A DNA stretch of 64,000 nucleotides from Biomphalaria glabrata. Taxonomy: Eukaryota; Mollusca; Gastropoda; Planorbidae. The position numbers were made by a program, and so were the translations under genes. How positions within the stretch are numbered: position 1 is the stretch's first letter; every line of letters begins with the position of its first letter. Shown one piece after another: positions 1-33,294 of this stretch. Under the pieces are notes generated by a model, which was not told the DNA's origin, ran no database searches, and worked only from the letters and a program-made list of their open reading frames with translations. The stretch spans positions 31,566,043-31,630,042 of the forward strand of contig NC_074723.1 in assembly GCF_947242115.1 (NCBI RefSeq), written 5' to 3'.

Positions 1-768
1 CAAAATCGGCCCCCCGAAGTGGTCCACCCAGTCAGGTAAAAAGGCAGGTTTCAATATTTTCAGAAAGAACATCAGAATGAAATTCTATCAAAGACAAATG
101 ACAGAGAAGAACGGAGAAAGAAGGTTGACAGATCTTGTGTGGTGCCCCAGCGGTCCAAAGACCAAAGGATAGGTGAAAGCGAATGTGAAGTCAGATGTGA
201 ACCTGGCCTAACTAATGTCTTATAATGAATGTATAATTACGGCTCTAATTGTTTTGTAAAGGGACAATCTGTTATTCCACAAGAAAAAACATTTCCTTTA
301 TAATTTGTATCTCTTGCGATATATTTGATGACATTTTGAATATGAAAAACCACTTATTAATTTTTTTTTTAAATTATGTCCAACTTATATGCATACTAAA
401 TAGATTTTTTCTTTTAAAAACAAAGCAAACATTTTTTTGTGTGTAAATGTAGTAGTTAATATAACAGAACTTACTTAACTTAGCAATAGAAATGTAAAAA
501 AAATTGACAAAAAATCTAAAATCGTTTGGATAAATGTGTTAAAAAATATGTTCAGTTTATCTCTCCTACTAAGAAGCCTCCAGTGTTTGTTACTATTAAT
601 AGTGAATAGTTGTAAAAGTGGTGTATTTTTATGAAAAAACTGCTTGCTTGAAAGTTAGATTTTTCGCTTTCAGAAAAGAAAAAAGTAGCCGTTGCATCAG
701 AACTTTGAATGGTCTAAAATATTATGATGTAGGATTTTCAGTATAGTTCCCCTTTCGGGGGCCGCTAA
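1..768 (+). mobile_element. LINE 3' end (coding tail plus 3' UTR), truncated by window edge
   Basis: An open frame stopping at 223-225 ends with the residues RSCVVPQRSKDQRIGE, a VVPQR-type tail common at the C-terminus of non-LTR retrotransposon polyproteins. The sequence then runs through an AT-rich 3' UTR ending near a GGGGGCCGCTAAAAAA motif. A second copy of the same 3' end lies at 56187-57040, with the same order of landmarks (TTGACAGATCTTGTGTGG, then the GGGCCGCTAAAAA terminus), which fixes the family and the right border. This copy lacks a block near its 3' terminus that the other copy keeps. It is a dead 5'-truncated copy. The clade is not determined because no reverse transcriptase is present. 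Confidence 0.7.
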
Positions 769-1391
769 AAAACAATTAGTCAATTAATAATTGGTAAATA
801 ATTCAATGCTTCAGTATTCAAAGATATGTTTAAATATGTAGGGTTTTGTCCCCTTAGACAGCGCACACGTTATTTCCCCCACACATTTTCTCGGATCAAG
901 TTGAAATTTTAAACAACTATTTATTGTACCTAAAAAATTACGAATCAATTTTTAAAAATTAACCAATTATTCAATTAATTATTGCTTATTAATTTCATTT
1001 TTTTAATATCTAAAAAGGCAAATATCTTCTAGTGAATTCTACATTACTGAGAGGTATAATTGTAAATGTGGAGTTCTTCCTCGTAGATAGTTTTGTTTAT
1101 CATTATTATCATGTCTTTTATGAAGTATTTTTATATGCTCTTTTATTGTTGTTTGTATGTTTGTTTGTTGTTGTTTGTTTGTTGTTTTTTTTTTTTTTGT
1201 TTTTTGGGGGGATGGAAAGCAAGCTGAATATTTTGGTTCTAAGTTTTATAAATAAACAACTTTAACATGAAAATGATTTAATAAACAACTGTTTAATATA
1301 AAAAAAAAAGGGGGGGGGGGGATTCCCATAGATCAGACCAGTACCTAATAAGTGATAAGCGAGGTGCACAAATAGGAAGATTCTTTTTTTG
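769..1391. other. AT-rich intergenic stretch, nothing recognised
   Basis: Contains long T runs near 1185-1200 and an A run followed by a G run near 1300-1321. The only open frame (1032-1265) is a T-rich low-complexity translation with no domain. No gene or RNA is supported. Confidence 0.6.
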
Positions 1392-1399
1392 AATGTCTC

Positions 1400-1907
1400 C
1401 AGGGGCCGACTGGGTGTCAAAATCGGCCCGGGCATTGCTATAAAATTCGGCCCACAAATTCTCTATCTATCTCTATCATGTGATGGGCATCCATTTCTAG
1501 GTGTATCGGTCCTTAAAAATCATTGTTAAGTTTGATAATGTATCGATATGCATGCATACAGTGAACTCTATATCTTTATAAGCAATATAGCGTCTTTTCA
1601 AATCAGCAATTATGTAGGCCCTAAAACTTTGAACCCTACTAGTAGCACTGTCTACATTCTACATTTTATTTTCGGAAAATGTGTTCGATTAAAAGAGTAT
1701 TACACTGTAATGTCTGTGAAAGATTTCTTTAAGCACGACACTCAGTGGGCCTTTCATAAAAATAAAAATAAGAATATAATAAGAATATTATAAAAACTTT
1801 AACAACTTGATATGTGCAATAGTGACTTCGATCAGGCCATTTCGGTGGCCCTACCGGCCCATTTGGGTACCGGCCCACCAAATGCCCATATAGCCAGTCC
1901 GCCCCTG
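1400..1907. mobile_element. Non-autonomous hAT-type DNA transposon, 508 bp
   Basis: The left end CAGGGGCCGACTGG and the right end CCAGTCCGCCCCTG form terminal inverted repeats with one mismatch. Both ends are flanked by the identical 8-bp sequence AATGTCTC (1392-1399 and 1908-1915). CAGGG-type termini with 8-bp target duplications are the signature of the hAT superfamily. The interior is AT-rich and holds no transposase frame, so it is a MITE-like passenger moved by an autonomous hAT elsewhere. The perfect target duplication argues for a fairly recent insertion. Confidence 0.85.
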
Positions 1908-1926
1908 AATGTCTCTAATATTTTTG

Positions 1927-1995
1927 GATGTGTGGCAGCGCGGTATCAACCGCTTGACTACCAGTCAAGAAGGGCTGGAGTTCGAGTCGTGTTTA
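1927..1995 (+). repeat. Possible tRNA-derived SINE head remnant
   Basis: A segment TGGCAGCGCGG resembles a pol III A box, and about 45 bases later GAGTTCGAGTC resembles a B box, the spacing expected of a tRNA-derived SINE head. There is no recognisable body or tail. It could be chance. Confidence 0.3.
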
Positions 1996-2065
1996 AATAT
2001 CTCCTCCCCCTCCCCATATGTCCACATAAGAGAACGTTGAGTAAATTACATCGTGTGTTGTCATA

Positions 2066-2692
2066 GGTCTGTACAACGTAGCAACGAGCAATTGGTCTAC
2101 AGTGACCAAAGGTTGCCACCTCCCAGGTCAGTGTTCAGATGTTCAGTGTTCAGGTGTTCAGTGTTCATGTATTCAGTGTTCAGATGTTCAGTGTTCAGGT
2201 GTTCAGTGTTCAGGTTTCAGGCGTTCAGTGTTCAGGTGTTCAGTGTTCATGTATTCAGTGTTCAGTGTTCATGTGTTCAGTGTTCAGGTTTCAGGCGTTC
2301 AGTGTTCTGGTGTTCAGTGTTCATGTATTCAGTGTTCAGATGTTCAGTGTTCAGGTGTTCAGTGTTCAGGTTTCAGGCGTTCAGTGTTCAGGTGTTTAGT
2401 GCTCATGTATTCAGTGTTCAGGTGTTCGGTGTTCAGGTGTTTAGTGCTCATGTATTCAGTGTTCAGGTGTTCGGTGTTCAGGTGTTCATTTTTTTCTCGA
2501 TTGGATTTGACGACGTTTTGCGATTATGTGACCCATGACTGGGCAGTCGGTAATGAATATAGCCGAGACCAATCGTTACCAAATGCCTGTAAACTGGCCT
2601 GGGAGGAGGCAACCTTCGGTCAGTGGAGACCAATAGCTCGCTGCCACGTCACAGGTCTGTATTCAGGCCTACCATAACGACTGGTCTCGATA
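2066..2692. repeat. Foldback-like element enclosing a minisatellite
   Basis: The arm at 2066-2126 is an inverted, diverged copy of the arm at 2599-2660; both share, in opposite sense, AATAGCTCG-like, AAGGTTGCC-like and CTCCCAG motifs. Inside the right part is a second, shorter inverted pair: CCGAGACCAATCGTTACC near 2563 against a CGACTGGTCTCG end near 2690. The space between the long arms is filled by the 15-bp minisatellite. A related copy of the right part lies at about 61448-61556, so this is a dispersed element rather than a local accident. No transposase is present and the family is unknown to me. Confidence 0.5.
2127..2492 (+). repeat. Minisatellite, ~15-bp unit (GTTCAGTGTTCAGNT)
   Basis: Roughly 360 bp of alternating GTTCAGT / GTTCAGNT words with longer variants (CATGTATTCAGT, CAGGTTTCAGGC). 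Because 15 is a multiple of three, all three forward frames stay open and read as pentapeptide repeats such as VFSVQ or CSGVQ. The long frames here (up to 191 codons) are therefore artefacts, not genes. Confidence 0.85.
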
Positions 2693-3756
2693 TAGCCGCC
2701 CCCCCTCCCCCCATGATGTAAAATATTGAGAACCACTGACCTAGAGCTGTGTTGTTGTTTTTTTCTGACAGACAAATCAGACTACATTAGTGTATATAGG
2801 GGGGGGGGGAGGGGGGGGGGTGATGCATAAGGGTGGCCATCTGTGTTGCGGAATCCAATCTAGCGGTATAGTAACCTGAACAGCTTAAAGGCCAACCACT
2901 CCAGTGATAAGCAGGCGCGAGAGTTATTAGTCCCTGCCCACCTCTTTAAATAGTAAATGGCAACAAACAGCTATTCACTCTGAATGTTACTTCTAAGCGA
3001 CCACTTTTCATCCGTATCCACTATACTGATGATAGATTTACTGTATAATAAGAAATCAGTTCCATTTCAATACTTATATTATTGTCTAGATTAGAATACC
3101 TGGGCCGGATTTAAGTAAGATGAGACCCTGAGACGTGAGCATAATTTTGTGGAGCCACATAATGTCTTTAAAAGATTCTAATAATACTAAATAAGTAACA
3201 TAAAACAAATTAATTAATTAATTCCTCATTTATAAAGCTTGTGGTAGTCAATAAATTCTCATTCTATTTGTTTCTAGTAACGCCTCAACATTGCCAGAAG
3301 TATTTCACTGTATGAACAATTCGGGGATTGTTTCTTTTAAACGTATACCTACACCGTCCAACTTTTGGGAAAACCGTTAGACACGTCCAGTTTCATCGAT
3401 TTTCCAACTATCTGAAGACCTAGCAGTGGCGTAGCTAGGAGGGGAGGGAGGGGGGGCCAAATTTACCCCCCGGGGCCTCACTTGAGGGCCCCCCCCCCCA
3501 AATAAGTGTCAGAAATTTTTTGACATTAAATAAAAAGAAATTGCTATGTTATCTTGCTATTCGTGTTGTTATGTAAATAGTGACCATGCTGCATGTATTC
3601 CACACATTAGATATAAGATATATTTATTAATTACATTATCTCATTATGTCGAATGTCAAAATGCAAAGAGCCTCTATGATGGAAGACCCACGCGTTAGCC
3701 ACTGAGTTATACTATTTAAAAAAAAATGGAAGCTTTTATAGTCTAATAAGTCTCAA
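2693..3756. other. Intergenic stretch with homopolymer runs and hAT end fragments
   Basis: C/G homopolymers lie near 2698-2712 and 2801-2820. Fragments with hAT-like termini are present: ATTGAGAACCACTG near 2729, CTGGGCCGGATTTAAGTA from 3100, and CAGTGGCGTAGCTAGG from 3424. None has a matching second end. The remainder is AT-rich and no gene is seen. Confidence 0.45.
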
Positions 3757-4137
3757 AAAGCCCGTGGAGTCTGGAAGCGCATGAGGCGCCTTGACCGCAC
3801 TTCCCCGTGGTGGAGGCTGTCCAGACCTGAGCAAGCTATTATAGCACAGTGCAGGACAGGCCATTGTTCTGTTGGCTCATATTTCTCACGGCTATGGCCA
3901 AATTTCGATTCACGGTGCCCCCTCTGCGGGGAGGAAGAGGAAACCGTGCCTCATATTCTGTTTGACTGCCCCAGACTTGATGATCTCCATCTCGACAGGT
4001 CTGGGAAACCCAAAATTCTCGACCTGTATGGCGACATTTATGCACTACGCAAGACAGCAGGGTTTCTGTCCAGGGCTTTTGCAAGAGAGGATTTGAGCTC
4101 TCACTCAAATGGAGTTTGATGATGATGATGATGATAG
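3757..4137 (+). mobile_element. LINE C-terminal coding fragment with zinc-knuckle and GAT tail
   Basis: An open frame ending near 4119 carries AQCRTGHCSVGSYFSRL and then CPLCGEEEETVPHILFDCP, a CxxC...H...C knuckle found after the reverse transcriptase or RNase H region of many insect and mollusc LINEs, where a QLRTGH-like block precedes it. The frame ends just before a (GATGAT)n microsatellite at about 4119-4135, which is probably the element's 3' tail. Upstream coding is missing, so this is a 5'-truncated dead copy. Its family differs from the two RNase-H LINE pieces in the first intron of the POM121-like gene. Confidence 0.75.
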
Positions 4138-4866
4138 TCTAATAAAGTCTATAGTTTAAACTTTTTTATCGAGCGACCTAATTCTCTACACAGGACCTTG
4201 TCTTAATACAATTCTATATAAAACACTATTAATTAATTACAACTAACTGATAATAATTCATGCGTTGTCATCGACATTGAATAGTTGTGCAAAGTATCAA
4301 CTTGATTCTAGAATGGGAAGTGGGAGAAATAACTTGTACAAGATTCCAACTAAGACAGAAATAATAAGCTTTATATAAAAAAAAAAAGAATTAAACTATA
4401 ATTTAAGTTTCAAATTTTTCGTAAAGAAACAGTTTTCTAAGCTCCACCATTTCTATCACAAAATTATTTCAGTGAACCGGAAGCATATTATACTTTCACT
4501 CTAGGGCTACCAGGCAATGGAAATGTATTAAATTCCGAAGATTAAGAGGGCAGTCTTTCAAATGACTACTCAAACTCGGTCTAGAATAGCATATGGATTA
4601 AAACTTAGTTAAAACCAAATGAGCAGCTAACTATAGGTAATAAAAGAGATCTGATACGAATTTTAACTACCACGCATTGAAATATTGTTATAAATTATAG
4701 ATCAATTATTTTGTTTTTATTATAATTTAATTGACAGCAGTGAAGATTAATATAGCCTCTTTCTTATTGTCTACTGTCTAGTTATCGTGAAAATTTCTAA
4801 TTAAACAAACTTGAATAACGCCAACAATAATGATTAAAATTTAAAAGAAATGTTATGAACGCAATG
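4138..4866. other. AT-rich intergenic DNA, nothing recognised
   Basis: No open frame of note, no repeat ends and no RNA-like fold was seen. Confidence 0.55.
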
Positions 4867-6242
4867 AATTGACACTTAAACACGTATATGACTTGACACT
4901 AAACATGCATATGACTTGACACTAAACACGTACAAGACTTGGCACTAAACACCTACTTGACTTGACACTAAACACATACATGACTTGGCACTAAACACGT
5001 ACATGACTTGACACTAAACACGTACATGACTTAACACTAAACACGTTTATGACTTGACACTAAACACATTCATGACTTGACACTAAAAACGTACATGGCT
5101 TGACACTAAACACGTACATGACTTGGCACTAAACACGTACATGACTTGGCACTTAACACGTAGGCGTACATGACTTGACACTAAACACGTACATGACTTA
5201 GCACTTAACACGTAGGCCTACATAACTTGACACTAAACACGTACATGACTTGACACTAAACACGTACATGACTTGACACTTAACACGTAGGCCTACATGA
5301 CTTGACACTAAACACGTACATGACTTGGCACTTAACACGTACATGACTTGACACTAAACACGTACATGACTTGACACTAAACACCTACTTGACTTGTCAC
5401 TAAACACGTACATGACTTGACACTAAACACCTACTTGACTTGTCGCTAAACACGTACATGGCTTAACACTAAACACGTTTATGACTTGACACTAAACACA
5501 TTTATGACTTGACACTAAAAACGTACATGGCTTGACACTAAACACCTACTTGACTTGTCACTAAACACGTACATGACTTGACACTAAACACGTACATAAC
5601 TTGGCACTTAACACGTAGGCCTACATGACTTGACACTAAACACGTACATGACTTGGCACTTAACACGTACATGACTTGACACTAAACATCTACATGACTT
5701 GACACTAAAGACCTACTTGACTTGTCACTAAACACGTACATGGCTTAACACTAAACACGTACAAGACTTGACACTAAACACGTACTTGACTTGACACTTA
5801 ACACATTCATGACTTGACACTTTAACGTACATGACTTGACACTAAACACGTACATGGCTTAACACTAAACACGTTTATGACTTGGCACTAAACACATTCA
5901 TGACTTGACACTAAACACGTACATGACTTGACACTAACACCTACTTGACTTGTCACTAAACACGTACATGACTTGACACTAAACACGTACATGACTTGGC
6001 ACTTAACACGTACTTGACTTGTCACTAAACACGTACATGACTTGGCACTTAACACGTACATGACTTGACACTAAACACCTACTTGACTTTTCACTAAACA
6101 CGTACATGGCTTAACACTAAACACGTTTATGACTTGACACTAAACACATTCATGACTTGACACTAAAAACGTACATGGCTTAACACTAAACACCTACTTG
6201 ACTTGTCACTAAACACGTACATGACTTGACACTAAACACGTA
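4867..6242. repeat. 23-bp satellite array, ~60 copies
   Basis: Tandem copies of TGACTTGACACTAAACACGTACA. Variants recur in a non-random order: TTGGCACTTAACACGTAGGCC (6 bp longer), CCTACTTGACTTGTC, and a run of GTTTATGAC, ATTCATGAC and AAAAACGTACATGGC. That three-variant run appears near 5022, 5456, 5851 and 6109, suggesting block duplication on top of monomer duplication. No open reading frame crosses it. It is flanked by ordinary AT-rich sequence. Confidence 0.95.
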
Positions 6243-7294
6243 AATCTCGTGACCATTTTGACCAGAGGCGAATTTAGCAGTGGTTCCTGGGCATCTGTCA
6301 TAATGTCACACAACTATTTATGCGATGATATAACGGTGACCTAAGAATACTGCAGGTCCCCCCTAAGGCACGGGACATGAGACGGTTGTACCATTCGCCA
6401 CCCCCTATGGCCACCTCTCTCGTGACGCACTGACGACAGTCTGAAGGTTTACCACACGCCCAGGCTAACCAGCATATATTGTATACCTAATGTTGAGCAT
6501 GTATCTAAAGCTAAGTACCCGTTTCTCGTTGACATGTCTTTGACGAGGAGCTATATAACCTAGGTAATTTCGTTAATTGGCTCCTTAAAAAAACAATAAT
6601 TTACTCACCGTGACAAATTAGCAGATACGAAAATATTTACAGAACTTAAAAGTTTGAGTATTAATTTCGGCTACACAAATTGCCACTAGCATTAATCCAG
6701 GATTATTTTGAGCTCAGCTCATGTTCCACAACTCCTGTTTGCTGTGTTGGCCTACATCGTCAGAGGTTTCGTTAGCTGTGTGGGTGGGGAGGGGAGAGAA
6801 GAATGAGGACAAAAAAACACTTGTGTGTGCCTACGACGTAAGAGGTGATAGCGTTTCACCTGTATGCATGGTGAGTAGTTAGGATCATTTACCTGTTGAT
6901 GTGAGCAATGCGTATCTGCACCAGTTTCCAAACACGCACTAATCCAGATAGCTTCCTCTCATATTTATACAGTTCCACATATGAGAACATCTCCATCCCC
7001 AACACACTTTTTTTTTTCAAAACAGAACACAAGCTCCACTTTCCACTCACACTATTCACCAGCCAAATAACAAACCACTTACCAAATACACTCCACCGTG
7101 TACACTCACACACATTTTTCTGCATATACTCCACCGCCAAATAACAATCCACTTACCACACTAACACTCCATCTTTTACGCATAGCCTACTCCATTTTCA
7201 GCATAATACTCCACCTTTGACACATACACCACCTTCCACACACATCATATTCCACTCACATTCCCACTTCCAGCCATTGTATATCAAAAATACA
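6243..7294. other. Intergenic, with an A/C-rich low-complexity block
   Basis: From about 6905 to 7270 the plus strand is strongly C+A-rich with loosely repeated ACTCCAC and CAAATAAC words. The open frames on both strands there follow from that bias. No domain, repeat end or RNA gene was recognised in the rest. Confidence 0.5.
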
Positions 7295-7570
7295 CAGGGC
7301 CGGATTTAAGTATGGGGAGGCTCCGGGGGAAATATTTTTGTGGAGGCCGCTACACTTTTTCGAAAGCTTTAATTACAGATCCACTAATTACTAAAAATAC
7401 GTATATCTAAAAGCGAGCTGTATTTTAGAAGAATGAAAGAGTTATATAAATTGAATATAACTTTCCATTTTAAAAAATTACTGTGCATATTTTAGTTTTA
7501 AAAAGTATACATTTTTGAGTCTGTGGAGGATTGGGCTCTTTGTTGACGCACTGACGTAAATCCGGAGCTA
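7295..7570. mobile_element. Degraded hAT-type element
   Basis: Begins with CAGGGCCGGATTTAAGTA and ends with a weak inverted match GACGTAAATCCGGAGCT. The same terminus appears at 3100 and, inverted, ending at 53435. The right end is diverged and I could not find a target duplication, so the exact borders are uncertain. Confidence 0.4.
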
Positions 7571-8040
7571 TATGTAGGCCTACTTATTCTAAGCATGCAA
7601 CAAATGTAGGCCTACTCTCTTTAATCAAGTCACATTTGCCAACCGTGAAAAATGCGAAACAATTTTTACAAAACCAAACAAACTAAAAGTTTCTGACCAG
7701 TCGAAATTCGGATATATTTGTTTAGTATTTTTATATTCATGAATTCATGCATTCGCTTTACTTATAACATTATTATTTTCTTTAATTGTTTTAATACACT
7801 TTATCAGTGATTATATCAGCGATACCGCGACAGCGTGTAATATCTGGCTAGTATAAGATAAGATAGGATATCGACTCATTTTATTTTATTTTGTGAAATC
7901 TTTTCGTTAATCTTCCAATCACCTCAACCTTATTTAATTCATCTATCTAACTGTCCGCAACTGACTGACTTTGACTAATTCTCTTTAACTTACTAACTGT
8001 ATCTCTCTCGCTATCTTGGTAGGCCTACTTACTAACTTTA
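7571..8040. other. AT-rich intergenic DNA, nothing recognised
   Basis: Short TAAGATA and TATCTTA words occur near 7853-7870. No gene-like frame. Confidence 0.45.
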
Positions 8041-8275
8041 TCTTATCTTATCTTATATAATACAGACGTAAACGGTACTTCAAAAAAGAAGATGATTACG
8101 TCCTACGCGTCATGCATTCAGTCATGCATATTAACCAATGACCTAAACTCTGCCAAGTCACTGGTTTTCCTGGCTAGCTCAGGCAACCCAAACCATGCTC
8201 TAATAGCACTAGGGAAGAAGGAGCATTTGTACAAATTTGTCCTAGCATATGGGACAAACTAAAAAATATATACTT
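8041..8275 (-). mobile_element. LINE 3' end with (TAAGA)n tail
   Basis: Read on the minus strand this encodes a tail with YKCSFFPSAIRAWxxLP-like residues and ends in a TAAGATAAGA repeat. A longer copy of the same family is at 42618-43016, and a plus-strand copy lies at 51850-52460. The FFP..IR.WN.LP motif closes the reverse-transcriptase polyprotein in many non-LTR elements. Confidence 0.7.
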
Positions 8276-9240
8276 TTTAAAACTAAATATCTCTCTCTCA
8301 CTATCTTAGTTTCGGGGAGGGGGTGGGTTTGTTTGTTTGTTTTTTTGTACAGATATCATACTATTTCGTGGTACTTTCCATTCTTAATGATATATGATTG
8401 ATATTTTAACCAATAGCTAACATATTATTTACTCTCCACTAATCTAAAAATCAATCATTAGCAGACCTAATGTTTTATATATAGGCCTAATTTTAACTAA
8501 TTACTGTATTATATAGCACACCCACATCCATTTTTATTTTCTAATCTAAAATTCAATTAGCAGTAAAATAAAACTTTAAATAGAGGGTGCTGCAGAGAGG
8601 TAAATGCAATAGACCTCTCCCACCCCCCTCCACCAACCCTAACACTTAAAAAGAAGGGGCGGGATAATTATGAGAAATGTCACAATCGGTGTGTACTTGT
8701 TAGGCTACCTATTTTAATAAAACATCCTTCATGTTGATAATTGGCCATTCTATAGTGTTTTTTTTTTTCGTTCTCCCCCACCCCCCTTTTATATCATAAT
8801 TGTAATTAAAACTCAATTACGAGTAAATAAAAAAATGGAGGGGGGTGAGAGTTACTTGATAAAGAATACAATAATAGCAGCATTGGCGAATTGGAGTGGG
8901 GTTTGGGGGGGGGGGGGGGGGGGTTAGTGCAATATCCCCTTCATATTACCTACCCTTACGGGGGGGGGCATATTTGAGAGGGGAAACGAAATAATTTGTG
9001 TAGAAAATCAGTTCTTAATTTAAGTTATATATGCTGCATAATACATTATCCCCCTCTCTTTCTAATCTAAAACTCAATTATTAGTAAATATAAAATGGCT
9101 AACGGATGTTATAAAAGTTGACTCTGAATGTAAAACTTTGAAGAAAAGTGGCAAAGTATGTATGGATGTCACAGAGGACCGGCAGAAAGAGTTATCTGAA
9201 AGTTGTCAGTTCATTTTATTTATTTATTTTGTTGATGTGA
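8276..9240. other. AT-rich DNA with G and C homopolymers
   Basis: Homopolymer G runs near 8899-8926 and 8957-8966 and C-rich runs near 8620 and 8775 punctuate AT-rich sequence. No coding signal and no complete repeat. Confidence 0.5.
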
Positions 9241-9304
9241 CCCGCGACATGAGTGTCAGAAAATATATAATGGCCCGCTGGTCGATCTAGGTTGGGCATC
9301 CCTG
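9241..9304 (-). mobile_element. hAT terminal fragment
   Basis: Read on the minus strand it starts CAGGGATGCCCAACCTAG and continues through a GCGGGCCA motif, like the element at 47421-47583. Only one end is present. Confidence 0.35.
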
Positions 9305-9587
9305 TTACAAAGTATTTTATCCATATCGTCGGGTAAATAGCTAAAGTTCTTGAAAATATTACCTGCGTCAGCATTAGCCAGTTAGACTTTTTAATTTTAT
9401 TAGATGTTAGTTTCCTCCGGAAGTTGAACTCTAAAAATAGCCGCTATGTGCCTACTGCTGCGATTTTCAAAAATAGAACTTTACGTGTTATCAACGTAGA
9501 AATAATTTTACAGTCTAAAATTTGTCTAAATATTGAAAATTATTTGATTCTAGATTTAGTTGGGATCTATTTTTGTTCAAATTTATA
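9305..9587 (+). promoter_or_regulatory. 5' flank / presumed 5' UTR of the POM121-like gene
   Basis: This lies directly before the first coding exon. No TATA box or initiator is convincing. The start codon at 9588 has A at -3, a fair Kozak context. Whether transcription starts here or at an upstream non-coding exon cannot be told from sequence. Confidence 0.3.
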
Positions 9588-31376
<21,789 letters not shown>

Positions 31377-32720
31377 AGTTTGCAGTTTTATCTACTTCTG
31401 GTGGTTGAACGATTTCTCTGGGTTATGTTTTTGTGCTTATTTGAATAACTGTAATAGCATGGTAGCAAATGATTTTTTCAATCAACCCTCGACCCAAAAC
31501 ACTGTGTCTACATGTTCAAACCAAAGAAGCCTATTCTTATTTTTCTTAGGCTTGCCATTGTTTTGTTTTTAAATTTGAAATAGGTCAATGATTGTTTATC
31601 CTAAACTTATTTTGATTTTACAAAGTATTGAAAAGATAAGGAAATGTAACCATTTTCATAATGAGCAATTTTTAGCTCGTCTATTAATAGTCAACAATAT
31701 GATTGAGTGTATCTTGACTATTAGGTATTAATATTTTGTAGATAATGAGACATTATCTAAGATAATTAGAAGTAAGTGTGAAGAAAATTATATGGCTTAG
31801 CAGACTTTTGAAATTGTCATAATTGATACAGATGTCATTTTAGATAAGAAATTGATAAATGCTTGACTGACCTTTTCATTTGAGTTCTATGTGATGAGTT
31901 TAGTTATGTGTAACATGGAACTTACTGGATTTAAGTAAACAAAACATTTATATACTATGTATGTCTGTTATCAGCTGTCTTCGTACCAATTGTTGGCTTG
32001 TAAACTAATTTTAATCCACAAGTAATCATGTGTACACATATTGATTTATCCCTGTTTGTTCCAACCTCAGTAGGTGAAAAATTAAATGAAATGTCAAAAA
32101 AAAAGAATTTTGCACAGAAACTGCAATAAATATATTTGTTATTAAAAGAACGTAGGTATTTGTTCATAGGCATTGTACTCTGGACATTAAATAAATGACT
32201 AATCTTATCATACATAGAATATAGTACCATTTATACTGCAGAGAATAAATGCTTTTATTTAAATTTTAAAGGCTTGTCACTGTAGAAATTTAGCTTAAAA
32301 ATGGGTGCATAAATTGTCTTGTACTGCAAAAGTATTTATTTTGTTGAGTGTACTAATGGAATATTTTTAACCAAGTTTCATATCACACATTTGTAAAAAG
32401 AATCTTTAAGGAAGGAAAAGGAATCCAGCAGAGGAGGTTGGAGGCTATGTGTGGTCTTAACATTATTTGATTTAAAAGCTTGATTTAAAAGCAGCTTCCT
32501 TGGCTCCAGAATATATGTATAAAACATCTAATCTACTAGTGTTTCCATTATCAGCCTTGTTTGTATAGGCTTAAGAAAGTTTTCAAAATGTTAACAAATC
32601 TTAAAGTTCTAGATATTAGGATAAATGTATGCTTCTTTTTTTAAATTTTTCTTTTACATCCTGTACAAATTTGATATATATTTACAGTTTTCCAAATAAA
32701 ACTTTCCATCTAAACTGACA
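31377..32720 (+). other. 3' UTR of the POM121-like gene with poly(A) signal
   Basis: AT-rich sequence after the stop. AATAAA at 32695-32700 is followed by a GT-rich stretch (TGTTGGTGTTAGTG) from about 32732, the usual downstream element, so cleavage near 32715-32730 is likely. Earlier AATAAA words (around 32188 and 32243) could give shorter forms. Confidence 0.55.
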
Positions 32721-32797
32721 GTGTATCTTATGTTGGTGTTAGTGATTTGTGTTAGCAAATATAAGAAAAGAAATACCATCTATCTATGTATCAATAA

Positions 32798-32803
32798 TTT
32801 ATT
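32798..32803 (-). terminator. Poly(A) signal of the zinc-finger gene
   Basis: AATAAA on the minus strand, about 490 bp past the stop codon at 33295. It is the last such hexamer before the neighbour's 3' end, leaving about 100 bp between the two genes' signals. Confidence 0.45.
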
Positions 32804-33294
32804 AAATGAAAACATGCTTAAAAATCCACAAGACTTCCTTTCATGTGAAGTCAAAATGTAAACAATAAAAACAGCAATAATCAACAATATAGTCAGGCAC
32901 ATGCAATCAATACTCAATAATGAACAGTGTAAAACAGTTGACATTATTCCAATTATCACACAAGATACTATACATAGAAAATAGTACATGTGTTATGACA
33001 ATTATTTTGTCAAAGCAACCAAGAAACATTTGTATGGCAAAGATGAAATATAGAATGATATACAGTATTTCAAAGAGTATGGGTTAAAACTCAAATTTAG
33101 GGTTTGACAAAAGAAGACACTTTAAAAGAAGTTATATATTCATTGATACATGGCTAAAAGTATAATTAGTTGTTTTTTTTTATGGCAAGAGGAATAAAAT
33201 AGGGTAACATAAAATATCAACATGCAAAATAAAATGGAGCATTTTTTTAACAAATTCTCGTCAGACCAAAAAAATCTAAATACACACATCAGTA

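Noticed and set aside
2053-2677. Open frames of 86-191 codons reading FSVQVFSVQ or CSGVQCSG
   Set aside because: They are translations of the 15-bp minisatellite, open in all three forward frames because 15 is a multiple of three.
4867-6242. CRISPR-like array of short repeats
   Set aside because: The repeats are head to tail with no unique spacers, in a eukaryotic genome; it is a satellite.
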